From positions 6,597 through 14,463 of the forward strand of contig PAPL01000037.1 of NCBI GenBank assembly GCA_002708885.1: 7,867 bases of DNA, given 5' to 3'. How positions within the stretch are numbered: the stretch's first letter is position 1; the number at the start of each line of letters is the position of its first letter. This document shows, one piece after another, positions 1-6,062 of this stretch. This DNA comes from Verrucomicrobiales bacterium (GTDB lineage: Bacteria > Verrucomicrobiota > Verrucomicrobiia > Verrucomicrobiales > DEV007). A model generated the notes under the pieces. That model saw only the letters and a list, made by a program, of their open reading frames with translations, was not told where the DNA came from and did not search any database. The position numbers were made by a program, and so were the translations under genes.

Positions 1-449
1 GCGAATATCAGGTACGGGAATCCGAGCAAAATATCGACGATCCGCGAGATCACCACATCGGTCCAACCCCGCAGATAGCCGGCGGCAAGGCCTGCCAAGA
101 TACCGATGCCGGTGGCCACAAAGATGACGAAAGCACCGATAAATATGGACACTCGGGCACCATGAACAATGCGTGAGAAAATATCTCTCCCGAGTCCGTC
201 ACATCCCAGCACGAAACCCCAATCACCACCCGGCATCCAAGCGGGCGGTTGCAAGCGTCGCAACAAGTCGGTTTCGTTGGGATCATGCGGGACCACCAGC
301 GGCGCGGTCAAAGCCAGCACGACAAATAACAACACAATGAGGGTAGATGCGGTGGACAAGCGACTTGAGAAAAACAGCCGCATGTTGCGTCGGAAGGGCG
401 AGTCGTTGGCTTGCCTCTGCCCGAAAACACTTGCTGCGCCGCCATTCAT
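1..449 (-). CDS. ABC peptide-type importer inner-membrane permease, DppC/OppC-like (partial, C-terminus outside window)
   Basis: This is one of two membrane permeases of a dipeptide/oligopeptide-type ABC importer; it would pair with the DppB-like protein encoded just upstream. The visible 149 residues start with a cytoplasmic tail, then a membrane segment at about residues 35-53. The family signature LGxDxxGRDxxSRxxxGxR follows at 81-99, with Cys83 where Thr is usual. A second membrane segment lies at about 101-125, and then the start of the conserved ISRxVDxLLxFP block (134-145). The ATG at 449-447 overlaps the stop of the upstream permease gene as ATGA, which points to translational coupling and supports this start. 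The gene leaves the window before the EAA loop. Substrate cannot be read from the sequence: dipeptide, oligopeptide, glutathione and nickel systems share this fold. Confidence 0.93.
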   Translation of the reverse strand, partial: MNGGAASVFGQRQANDSPFRRNMRLFFSSRLSTASTLIVLLFVVLALTAPLVVPHDPNETDLLRRLQPPAWMPGGDWGFVLGCDGLGRDIFSRIVHGARVSIFIGAFVIFVATGIGILAGLAAGYLRGWTDVVISRIVDILLGFPYLIF

Positions 450-1453
450 AAGCGCACCCGCGGGTTCAAAACCGTGTAGAGGATATCCGCAAGGAAATTC
501 AGCGTGACGTAAGTGGTGGCATAAATCAGCACTGCCGCTTGCACCAACGGATAATTGCGCAAGAAGATGCTTTCGACCACCAAACGCCCGAGCCCCGGCC
601 AACCGAACACCGTCTCGACGATCATATTGCCGCCAAGCAGCGATCCCGTTTGTAAGGCCGCTACCGTGACAGTCGGGATCAGGGCGTTCTTCAAACCGTG
701 ACGCAACAAAATTTGTGTGCCACTCAAACCCTTGGCTTCGGCGAAGGTCATGTAATCCTGGCTCAACACTTCGAGCATGGAGGTACGGGTCACCCGCGTC
801 AGGATTGCCGCCATGGGCAAGCCGAGTACAATCGACGGCATGATCAAGTGTTTGAGTGCATTGGCAAAGGCGTCAAAGCGCCCGTGCAGTAAGCTGTCGA
901 TCAATAACATGTGTGTAACGGGTGGCACCTCAAATTCATAACCGACCCGTCCGGATACCGGTAACCAATGGAGATGCACGGAAAACATCATCAGCAACAA
1001 GATGCCGAACCAGAATCCCGGTAATGACACACCGAATAACGAGCCAACTGTCGCCAATCGATCAAAGATGGTGTTTTTCTTGACCGCAGCAATGACCCCC
1101 AGCGGGACCGATGTCAGCAAGGCCAAAAGCAGTGCCGTCAGACTCAGCTCGATAGTTGCTGGCAAGCGCTCGGCAATCACATCCATAACCGGTCGGCGGT
1201 GGTAGAAGCTGAGGCCGAAGTCGCCGCTGATGGCGTTTTTTATAAAAACGAAAAATCGTTCAACGGGCGGGCGATCGAGCCCTAGGTCGTGGCGCAGTTC
1301 GGCTTCCTGCTCCGCGGAAACATTATTATCGCCGATCATGATCTCAACCGGATCACCGGGGGTCAGTGCCATCATAAAGAAGACGATGACGGTGACCCCC
1401 AGCAACACCGGGATGAGCTGTGCGAGGCGCTCGATGAATTTGCCGAAATTCAC
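446..1453 (-). CDS. ABC peptide-type importer inner-membrane permease, DppB/GsiC-like
   Basis: This full-length permease of 335 residues has the usual size for the DppB family. The sequence shows a first membrane helix at about 10-31 followed by the family motif LTPGDP (30-35). Further helices lie at about 100-124, 137-160, 202-220, 258-280 and 303-328. The EAA-type loop that contacts the ATPase is AEAKG...LIP at 238-260. The C-terminal VFGWPGLGRL (282-291) and LNPRVRL ending (329-335) are typical. The start is a GTG at 1453-1451, with a good ribosome site (GAGGA, 1466-1462) eight bases before it. The gene begins 28 bases after the binding-protein stop and overlaps the next permease by ATGA, so all three are likely one transcript. 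Identity as a DppB-type permease is firm; substrate is unknown. Confidence 0.95.
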   Translation of the reverse strand: MNFGKFIERLAQLIPVLLGVTVIVFFMMALTPGDPVEIMIGDNNVSAEQEAELRHDLGLDRPPVERFFVFIKNAISGDFGLSFYHRRPVMDVIAERLPATIELSLTALLLALLTSVPLGVIAAVKKNTIFDRLATVGSLFGVSLPGFWFGILLLMMFSVHLHWLPVSGRVGYEFEVPPVTHMLLIDSLLHGRFDAFANALKHLIMPSIVLGLPMAAILTRVTRTSMLEVLSQDYMTFAEAKGLSGTQILLRHGLKNALIPTVTVAALQTGSLLGGNMIVETVFGWPGLGRLVVESIFLRNYPLVQAAVLIYATTYVTLNFLADILYTVLNPRVRL

Positions 1454-1481
1454 AGGCTTGGTCCTCGCGTGTGGCTCCTTA

Positions 1482-3011
1482 TTACTTTACGCAGGCGTCG
1501 TGGAGATTGATGCGGCCGTCCGAACTGGGGCGGAACCCGCTTAAACGCTTGGAAACACCATACAGATCTTTGGTCACCCAAAGATAGACGTAAGGCGCAT
1601 CGTTGGCGGCAATAGCTTCGGCTTTTGAATACATGGCCGCCCGTTTGGCAGAATCCGTCTCGGTACCTGCGGCATCCAAAATGGCATCAAATTCAGCGTT
1701 GGCATAACCGGCCGAGTTACCGCGATCGTTGGTTCGGTGCGTGGGCACGAAAATACCGACCGGATCAAGGGTCCCGTTACCCCAAGAGGTGATCCACATG
1801 TCGCCGGTTTTCGGCTTGCCTTTGGTACGCCATTTTTTACGCAGTTGACCGACTTCACCCACTTGCACTTTGGTGCGAATGCCGGACTTGGTAAGGAGGG
1901 ACGCAATGGCTTCGGCGATTTCTTTCAATGAGCCTTTGACGTCCAACACCACATCAATGCCGTCGCTGTGACCAGCTGCTGCCAGCAAGGACTTGGCTTT
2001 CGCTGGGTCATAACCGAGACGCGGCAGGTTGGTGTTTTTGCCGAAAGCGTCCGGTGACAACAAGCCGTCGATCTGCTCACCGTTGCCGCCCATGATGCGA
2101 TCGATGATCAGCTGCTTGTCGAGCGCGTGGCTGACCGCTTGGCGAACCCGCTTGTCTTTGAAGGGGCCGGTCTCGGCGTTCATAGCAATGAAATAGCTGC
2201 GCGTGCCGTTGGCGCTTACTACATCAGTGTTGGGATTGGCTTTCACCTGGTTGACGGAATGGGCCGGCAAATCGTTGATCAAATCCACATCACCGGACAA
2301 CAACGCTGCGACCCGTGAAGCGTTTTCCGGGATGATCTTGAAAATCACTCGTTCGGAACAGGCCTTAGCATGCGGTTTCAAAGCAGGAGAGCCGCCATAG
2401 TAATCGTCGAAGCGCTCCATAATTACGGAATCACCCTTGCGCCATGCCGCCAATTTGAATGGACCGGAGCCCATTACTTTGGTGCCGAGACCGTCGTTGC
2501 CTTGGGCTTCGGTGAATTTTTTGGAAACGATTTCGTGCAGGGTCAAAAACGCTGGGAATTGCGGCCAAGGCGTTTTCAGCTTGATCTGCGCGGTACGGGA
2601 ATCGATCACATCGACGCCGACAACTGGACCGACGAGGCTTTTCCGCGGGCTCGTTTTCCCGCTGACAACACCGTCTTTGGTCAAGCGCTCAAAGGTGAAC
2701 TTCACGTCTTCAGCGGTGATCGGTGAGCCGTCATGAAACTTTGCACCGACCTGTAACTTCACTTCATATGTGGTTGGATTAATGACCTTCAGGTATTCGG
2801 CCAGTTGCGGCACCACCTTCATGTTCGGGTCTCTAGTCACCAACCCGTCATACATGTTGCGGATAATAGTCTGGGTAGTGCGGTTGCGGTGGTTATGGGG
2901 ATCGAGGGTCAAGGCGTCGTTAGTGTAGCCGACCCTGAGCTCACTGGATTGAGCTATAACCGGCACCGATACGGCGGCAGCGGCTATCAATAAAAATAGT
3001 CGATTCTTCAT
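1482..3011 (-). CDS. Periplasmic solute-binding protein of a peptide-type ABC importer (family 5)
   Basis: The 509-residue protein captures substrate in the periplasm and delivers it to the permease pair encoded downstream. A clear signal peptide (KNR, then a hydrophobic run to about residue 19) ends with VIA just before Gln21. There is no lipobox Cys, so a soluble periplasmic protein is expected. Family 5 landmarks include FHDG (92-95) with ITAEDVKFTF (98-107), GSGPFKL (181-187) with the following RFDDYYGG block (200-207), and FKDKRVRQAVSHALDK (284-299). Length matches the DppA/OppA/GsiB group. The ATG at 3011-3009 is preceded by AGGGAG (3025-3020) at eight bases. The mature protein has Cys218 and Cys507, which might form a disulfide. 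The ligand is not deducible; peptides, glutathione and opine-like compounds are all known for the family. Confidence 0.95.
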   Translation of the reverse strand: MKNRLFLLIAAAAVSVPVIAQSSELRVGYTNDALTLDPHNHRNRTTQTIIRNMYDGLVTRDPNMKVVPQLAEYLKVINPTTYEVKLQVGAKFHDGSPITAEDVKFTFERLTKDGVVSGKTSPRKSLVGPVVGVDVIDSRTAQIKLKTPWPQFPAFLTLHEIVSKKFTEAQGNDGLGTKVMGSGPFKLAAWRKGDSVIMERFDDYYGGSPALKPHAKACSERVIFKIIPENASRVAALLSGDVDLINDLPAHSVNQVKANPNTDVVSANGTRSYFIAMNAETGPFKDKRVRQAVSHALDKQLIIDRIMGGNGEQIDGLLSPDAFGKNTNLPRLGYDPAKAKSLLAAAGHSDGIDVVLDVKGSLKEIAEAIASLLTKSGIRTKVQVGEVGQLRKKWRTKGKPKTGDMWITSWGNGTLDPVGIFVPTHRTNDRGNSAGYANAEFDAILDAAGTETDSAKRAAMYSKAEAIAANDAPYVYLWVTKDLYGVSKRLSGFRPSSDGRINLHDACVK

Positions 3012-3433
3012 CAGATATTCTCCCTATTGCTTGAAAGCGGCGTGATGCCGCGCACGCTTATTAACCAAGGATGCAACTGCTGTGCCATGCAACTCCACGC
3101 CTCTATTTTAAAGCGTCTAGGGGCAGAACGATAAAGGTTTCAAGGCACTATCGCCATATTGTTCCAACCAAGCTTGGCAAGCCCAAGCGTGGGTTTCACT
3201 CAACACGTGCGTGTGGTTGCCGCATCCGGTTCGACTTGCAAAACCCATTCTCTTGCGCCTGCAATCTCATATACAGTCGTCGATTGGCAATGACAATACG
3301 CAACGTGTTGCGCCAATTATATCACCAGTCCTGAAAATAGTGGAACCGTGCGATACACATTTTAGCGGCTAAACCACGGGGCCATACTAAGGGTTTCGGT
3401 GAGGCCGACTACACCCTTTTAAAACGTACACAT
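3012..3433. promoter_or_regulatory. Upstream region of the importer operon, no convincing gene
   Basis: About 420 bases separate the divergent binding-protein gene and integrase fragment. An 87-codon open frame (3071-3334) lacks a ribosome site and recognisable protein features, and I do not accept it. What can be seen is several short symmetric or repeated words. They are GCGGC/GCCGC around a 5-base loop (3037-3051), two ATGCAACT copies 16 bp apart (3071-3078, 3087-3094), CCAAGCTTGG (3168-3177) followed by another CCAAGC (3183-3188), and CGCAAC/GTTGCG (3299-3312). These are plausible sites for a regulator of the importer, but no single promoter on the minus strand stands out. Confidence 0.4.
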
Positions 3434-4195
3434 ATGTATCAGCTTCGCGCCTTTGCCTTTGAAAGTGGAGCCACCGAAGAAAAAGACGGCACACCTGGTA
3501 AGGCAAATAACTGGATAAAGGATTGCTCTGCCGTTTTCGACTGGGCTTGTAAGAGTGGCGTCGCCCCCGACCACTTTAATAACCCTTGCACAAAACTCGG
3601 CAAGTTAACTGAGGGGACAAGACATCACACTTGGACTGAAGAAGAATGTCAGAAATTTGAGGACCATTGGCCTGTTGGAACGATGCCCCGCCTCGCCTAC
3701 GAATTAATAAGAAATACGGGAGCCAGGGTGAGCGATGCCTATCGCCTTGGGAAAGTGCATGAGGAAAATAACGTCCTGACCTGGAAAGTGTTCAAGGGTC
3801 AGAACGTCGGTGACGCACATAAGATGGATGATGATGACGCTATCGAAGTGATCATTCCTATCCGCGCAGAATTGCGAATCGCGATTGATGCCACTCCTTC
3901 TGGCAACCTGGTGTATGTGGCAACAGGCCATGGCACCCCGTTCCAGAGTTCTAAGGGATTTTCTCAATGGTTTGTAGACCAAAGGAAAAGCGCAGGGTCA
4001 CCAGATAAATGCAGACCCCACGGATTACGCAAAACTGCCGCTGCGAAATTAGCTGAAGCGGGTGTTGGCGAGTTTATGCTGATGTCGGTGATGGGATGGA
4101 CAAATCCCAACCAGGCACGGAAATATATTGAGAAAGCCAGCCGCGCTAAGATGGCTGCAAAAGGCATGAAAATGCTGGACGAGGAACAAACTTAG
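3434..4195 (+). CDS. Tyrosine recombinase/phage-type integrase, N-terminally truncated (probable remnant)
   Basis: The 253 residues read as the end of the core-binding domain (about 21-55) followed by a complete catalytic domain. The active-site set is visible: Arg98 in GARVSD, a candidate Lys at 118 or 121, His196-x-x-Arg199 in HGLRKTAA, Trp222 in MGW at the His/Trp position, and the nucleophile Tyr231 in ARKYIE. Such enzymes cut and rejoin DNA at attachment sites of prophages and islands. Typical family members have well over 300 residues, so most of the N-terminal DNA-binding part is missing. The same frame stays open upstream only to the TAG at 3338-3340, and that extension contains no start codon. 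The ATG at 3434 has no ribosome site. I infer a 5'-deleted gene, so excision activity is doubtful although the catalytic residues are intact. No tRNA gene is seen next to it. Confidence 0.85.
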   Translation: MYQLRAFAFESGATEEKDGTPGKANNWIKDCSAVFDWACKSGVAPDHFNNPCTKLGKLTEGTRHHTWTEEECQKFEDHWPVGTMPRLAYELIRNTGARVSDAYRLGKVHEENNVLTWKVFKGQNVGDAHKMDDDDAIEVIIPIRAELRIAIDATPSGNLVYVATGHGTPFQSSKGFSQWFVDQRKSAGSPDKCRPHGLRKTAAAKLAEAGVGEFMLMSVMGWTNPNQARKYIEKASRAKMAAKGMKMLDEEQT

Positions 4196-4361
4196 TCCAA
4201 AAGTTCCTAACCTTCGGATAAATGAAATAAAATCAATGTGTTATGGCGTGGGTGGTGACCCCTACGAAAGTTATGATCCTCTCGGGAACTCCAATAACAA
4301 ACGGGTATCCATTCTAAACAACAACTTAGGAATCCTGCTGATCATTGTAAAGAGGCACAAA

Positions 4362-4417
4362 TGTACTACCGTTTGTACTACCCCACTCAAGACCACTTTG
4401 AACCACTTAAATCACCT
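4362..4417 (+). repeat. Short phased direct repeats (TGTACTACC x2, CCACT x3)
   Basis: TGTACTACC occurs perfectly at 4362-4370 and 4374-4382, 12 bp apart. CCACT follows at 4383-4387, 4393-4397 and 4403-4407, exactly 10 bp apart, with a degenerate CACCT in register at 4413-4417. Spacing close to one helical turn puts the words on one face of the DNA, as in operator or iteron arrays. The words are short and C/A-rich, so simple-sequence drift is also possible. Confidence 0.5.
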
Positions 4418-4434
4418 CTCACAGATACCCTCTA

Positions 4435-4536
4435 GAATCCATTTTGAGAGTCATACAGAGTCATTCTATTGAGGGGACTCCTTTGGGAAGGGGTACATGG
4501 AAGTTGCTCTTGAGTCTCAGTGAGTCACTGGGAGTC
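4435..4536. repeat. Cluster of seven GANTC sites, five of them 10-bp-phased GAGTC
   Basis: GAGTC lies at 4448-4452 and 4458-4462, then again at 4512-4516, 4522-4526 and 4532-4536. Spacing is exactly 10 bp within each group. GAATC (4435-4439) and GACTC (4476-4480) bring the count of GANTC words to seven within 102 bases. Random sequence of even composition would hold about one per 256 bases. GANTC is the target of the CcrM cell-cycle DNA methyltransferase in Alphaproteobacteria, so methylation-sensitive control is a reasonable hypothesis if the host is of that class. Confidence 0.55.
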
Positions 4537-4545
4537 TTGTGGAGC
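4506..4545. repeat. Imperfect inverted repeat / hairpin
   Basis: An inner 8-bp stem pairs 4515-4522 with 4526-4533 (one G-T pair) around a three-base AGT loop. The core CAGTGA-G-TCACTG is a perfect palindrome about one base (4518-4530). After an internal loop, GCTC (4506-4509) pairs with GAGC (4542-4545). No run of T follows, so it is not a standard terminator. It could be a protein-binding site or an RNA hairpin. Confidence 0.5.
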
Positions 4546-4702
4546 TATTGTGGCATGGGGGGGCCCCTTAGATAGGAAATAGGGTTTTGTTATTCAGTGG
4601 CGTTTGTATTCCTGAGGGGAATTTGAGTGTGGGTTATAAAGATATACTCTCCCAATTCCTCTATAAAGGTAAGACAATAAGTCCGTAAGTAATGGGGAGA
4701 TA

Positions 4703-4911
4703 CTTAGGTAGCTACTCCGGCGCTCCTCAAGAAGACACTCCCTCCTTAGGTACTCTTATGTATCTCTATAGCCCACTATATCTACTTAAGTATACTTAAG
4801 GAGCCACCTAAGATATAACTTTAGTAATTAACTTTAAGTATTATTCATTAAGTATAATAACTTAGGTAATTCTTATCTTAAGATATATAGGTGGTCTTTA
4901 GTGTTCTTAAG
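4703..4911. repeat. Family of CTTAGG/CTTAAG words with perfect palindromes in AT-rich DNA
   Basis: CTTAGG occurs at 4703-4708, 4745-4750 and 4861-4866, with its complement CCTAAG at 4807-4812. CTTAAG occurs at 4785-4790, 4795-4800, 4877-4882 and 4906-4911. The longer word ACTTAGGTA is identical at 4702-4710 and 4860-4868, and differs in one base at 4744-4752. Two copies of CTTAAG form a perfect 16-bp palindrome (4785-4800), and TATCTTAAGATA (4874-4885) is a perfect 12-bp palindrome. TTAAGTAT recurs at 4786, 4834 and 4848. CCACCTA (4804-4810) and TAGGTGG (4888-4894) bracket the densest part as an inverted repeat. Confidence 0.55.
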
Positions 4912-4972
4912 TAGATAGGCCTTTGGTTATGTCCTCTAATTAGTCCCACCCCTCCCATTTCACCTGGTTTTC

Positions 4973-4981
4973 TGCTATAGT
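4973..4981 (+). promoter_or_regulatory. Extended -10 promoter-like element
   Basis: TGCTATAGT matches the extended -10 consensus TGnTATAAT with one difference. No good -35 is visible at the expected distance, which extended -10 promoters tolerate. The predicted start of transcription, about seven bases downstream, falls on or next to the ATG at 4988. That would give a leaderless message for the small peptide and, through the overlap, the hydroxylase gene. Confidence 0.35.
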
Positions 4982-4987
4982 TTTAGC

Positions 4988-5086
4988 ATGAAACGACTGC
5001 TGCCCGTTCTGATGGTGTTCGGAGTGTTCCTTGGTCCTGATGTGGCAGACTATGTAAATAGTGTAGTAAGAGGTAACGATGGCTGA
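4988..5086 (+). CDS. Small 32-residue peptide with signal-like N-terminus, overlapping the hydroxylase gene
   Basis: The frame encodes MKRLLPVLMVFGVFLG followed by a short polar tail ending NDG. The N-terminus has two basic residues and then about a dozen hydrophobic ones, like a signal peptide or a single membrane anchor. There is no Shine-Dalgarno sequence, but an extended -10 element lies just upstream, consistent with leaderless translation. Its TGA (5084-5086) lies inside the next gene, so the two overlap by eight bases. This could be a leader peptide coupling translation to the hydroxylase. It could also be the surviving signal peptide of a lost secreted protein whose gene end was replaced. 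I do not recognise the protein. Confidence 0.4.
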   Translation: MKRLLPVLMVFGVFLGPDVADYVNSVVRGNDG

Positions 5087-6062
5087 AAATTTCTCAGCTA
5101 GGAAGATTTGGAATTATAGTCCAGACGAACCTATCAGCTACAACCCGTTGTTTGACCGGCCTGTTAATGCCGTCAAGATATTCAACGGGATGGTGAGGCG
5201 CTGGATTAGCATTTCACGTTTTCTGCTATCGGTGCTTTTGGGTTTTGTGATTTATCAATATTTAACACCCAGTCTCCAGACTATGCAGAATCTGGCTGCG
5301 GATTGGGTGCTTTTCATTTTCCTCCGCAACACTGCTCTCTTATGTCTGGTCGCCGGATCACTGCACCTATATCTACACGCCTATAAAGTTCAGGGTGACA
5401 GGTTCAAATTCCTGAAGCGTGAAATGGCAACCAACAACAAGAATTTTAAATTTAACAATCAGGTCTATGATAATATTTTTTGGAGCGTAGCAAGTGGCGT
5501 AACGGTCTGGACTGGCTACGAGGTTCTGTATCTCACGTCAGTAGCCAACGGCTGGATTACAGTGGCACCATTTGCCGATCACCCTATTCAGTTCTTTGTT
5601 TGGATTTTGTGCTTTCCTCTAATTCGGGGAATCCATTTCTATTTTATCCACCGCCTATTACATCATCCATTTTTGTATAAGCATGTTCATATTATACATC
5701 ACCTCAACGTAAACACTGGCCCATGGTCAGGCATTTCAATGCATCCGATTGAAAATCTAATTTACCAATCATCGCCCCTTATACATTTCATAATTCCGTC
5801 TGACCCGGTGATCGTAATCTTACATTTGCTTTTAGTAACGGTGAACCCAGCTTTCACGCACTCAGGCTTTGAAAAAATAATGAACAAAGATACTAAAATA
5901 TCGGATTCTGCAGATTTCCATCACCAGTTACATCATAAGTACTTTGACTGTAACTACGGCAATATGGACGTACCGTTAGATGTTTGGTTGGGAACGCATC
6001 ACGATGGCACAAAAGAAGCCACTGAGAAGCTTCGCATGAAAAAACGAAAAGCTGTTGCTTGA
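5079..6062 (+). CDS. Membrane di-iron hydroxylase, fatty acid hydroxylase/sterol desaturase superfamily
   Basis: Members of this superfamily use a His-coordinated di-iron centre in the membrane to hydroxylate or desaturate lipids, sterols or carotenoids. The 327-residue protein has the expected clusters: HxxxH at His191-His195, HxxHH at His204-His208, and HxxHH at His282-His286. MHPIE (221-225) and His261 in THSG lie between the second and third clusters. Hydrophobic segments lie at about 44-62, 76-100, 133-152, 168-190 and 232-256. The start is set by AAGAGG (5068-5073), five bases before the ATG. The gene is visibly more AT-rich than the importer and exporter genes either side, which suggests separate origin. 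It stands alone apart from the small overlapping peptide, so the substrate cannot be inferred from neighbours. Family assignment is strong; the reaction is not determined. Confidence 0.9.
   Translation: MAENFSARKIWNYSPDEPISYNPLFDRPVNAVKIFNGMVRRWISISRFLLSVLLGFVIYQYLTPSLQTMQNLAADWVLFIFLRNTALLCLVAGSLHLYLHAYKVQGDRFKFLKREMATNNKNFKFNNQVYDNIFWSVASGVTVWTGYEVLYLTSVANGWITVAPFADHPIQFFVWILCFPLIRGIHFYFIHRLLHHPFLYKHVHIIHHLNVNTGPWSGISMHPIENLIYQSSPLIHFIIPSDPVIVILHLLLVTVNPAFTHSGFEKIMNKDTKISDSADFHHQLHHKYFDCNYGNMDVPLDVWLGTHHDGTKEATEKLRMKKRKAVA

Larger units (their letters stand above)
4196..4987. other. Long repeat-rich stretch without a credible gene, possibly a phage/plasmid control region
   Basis: No protein I can support is encoded on either strand across roughly 790 bases. 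The left half (4362-4545) has short words repeated at 10 or 12 bp spacing and a cluster of GANTC sites. The right half (4670-4920) is strikingly AT-rich, with many CTTAGG/CTTAAG words and perfect palindromes. A run of seven G followed by CCCC sits at about 4557-4567. Composition and order are unlike the flanking genes. Position directly after an integrase fits a phage or plasmid control region such as operators, early promoters or an origin, but this is inference. A 78-codon frame at 4236-4472 spans part of the repeats and is probably not a gene. Confidence 0.55.

Noticed and set aside
3226..3246. GGTTCGACT resembling a tRNA T-loop that could mark an attachment site
   Set aside because: The invariant C61 opposite G53 is missing and no acceptor, anticodon or D arm can be folded around it.
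3071..3334. 87-codon plus-strand open frame upstream of the integrase fragment and in the same reading frame
   Set aside because: It lacks a ribosome site and recognisable domain character, and two stops separate it from the integrase. Its translation does not look like an integrase N-terminus, so I do not join them.
4236..4472. 78-codon plus-strand frame after the integrase
   Set aside because: No ribosome site and no family features. Its His/Thr/Leu-rich second half simply reflects the short DNA repeats in this stretch.
4565..4594. Possible terminator: CCC...TA / TAGGG stem followed by TTTTGTT
   Set aside because: The stem is only about five pairs with a bulge and the T run is interrupted; it is too weak to call.
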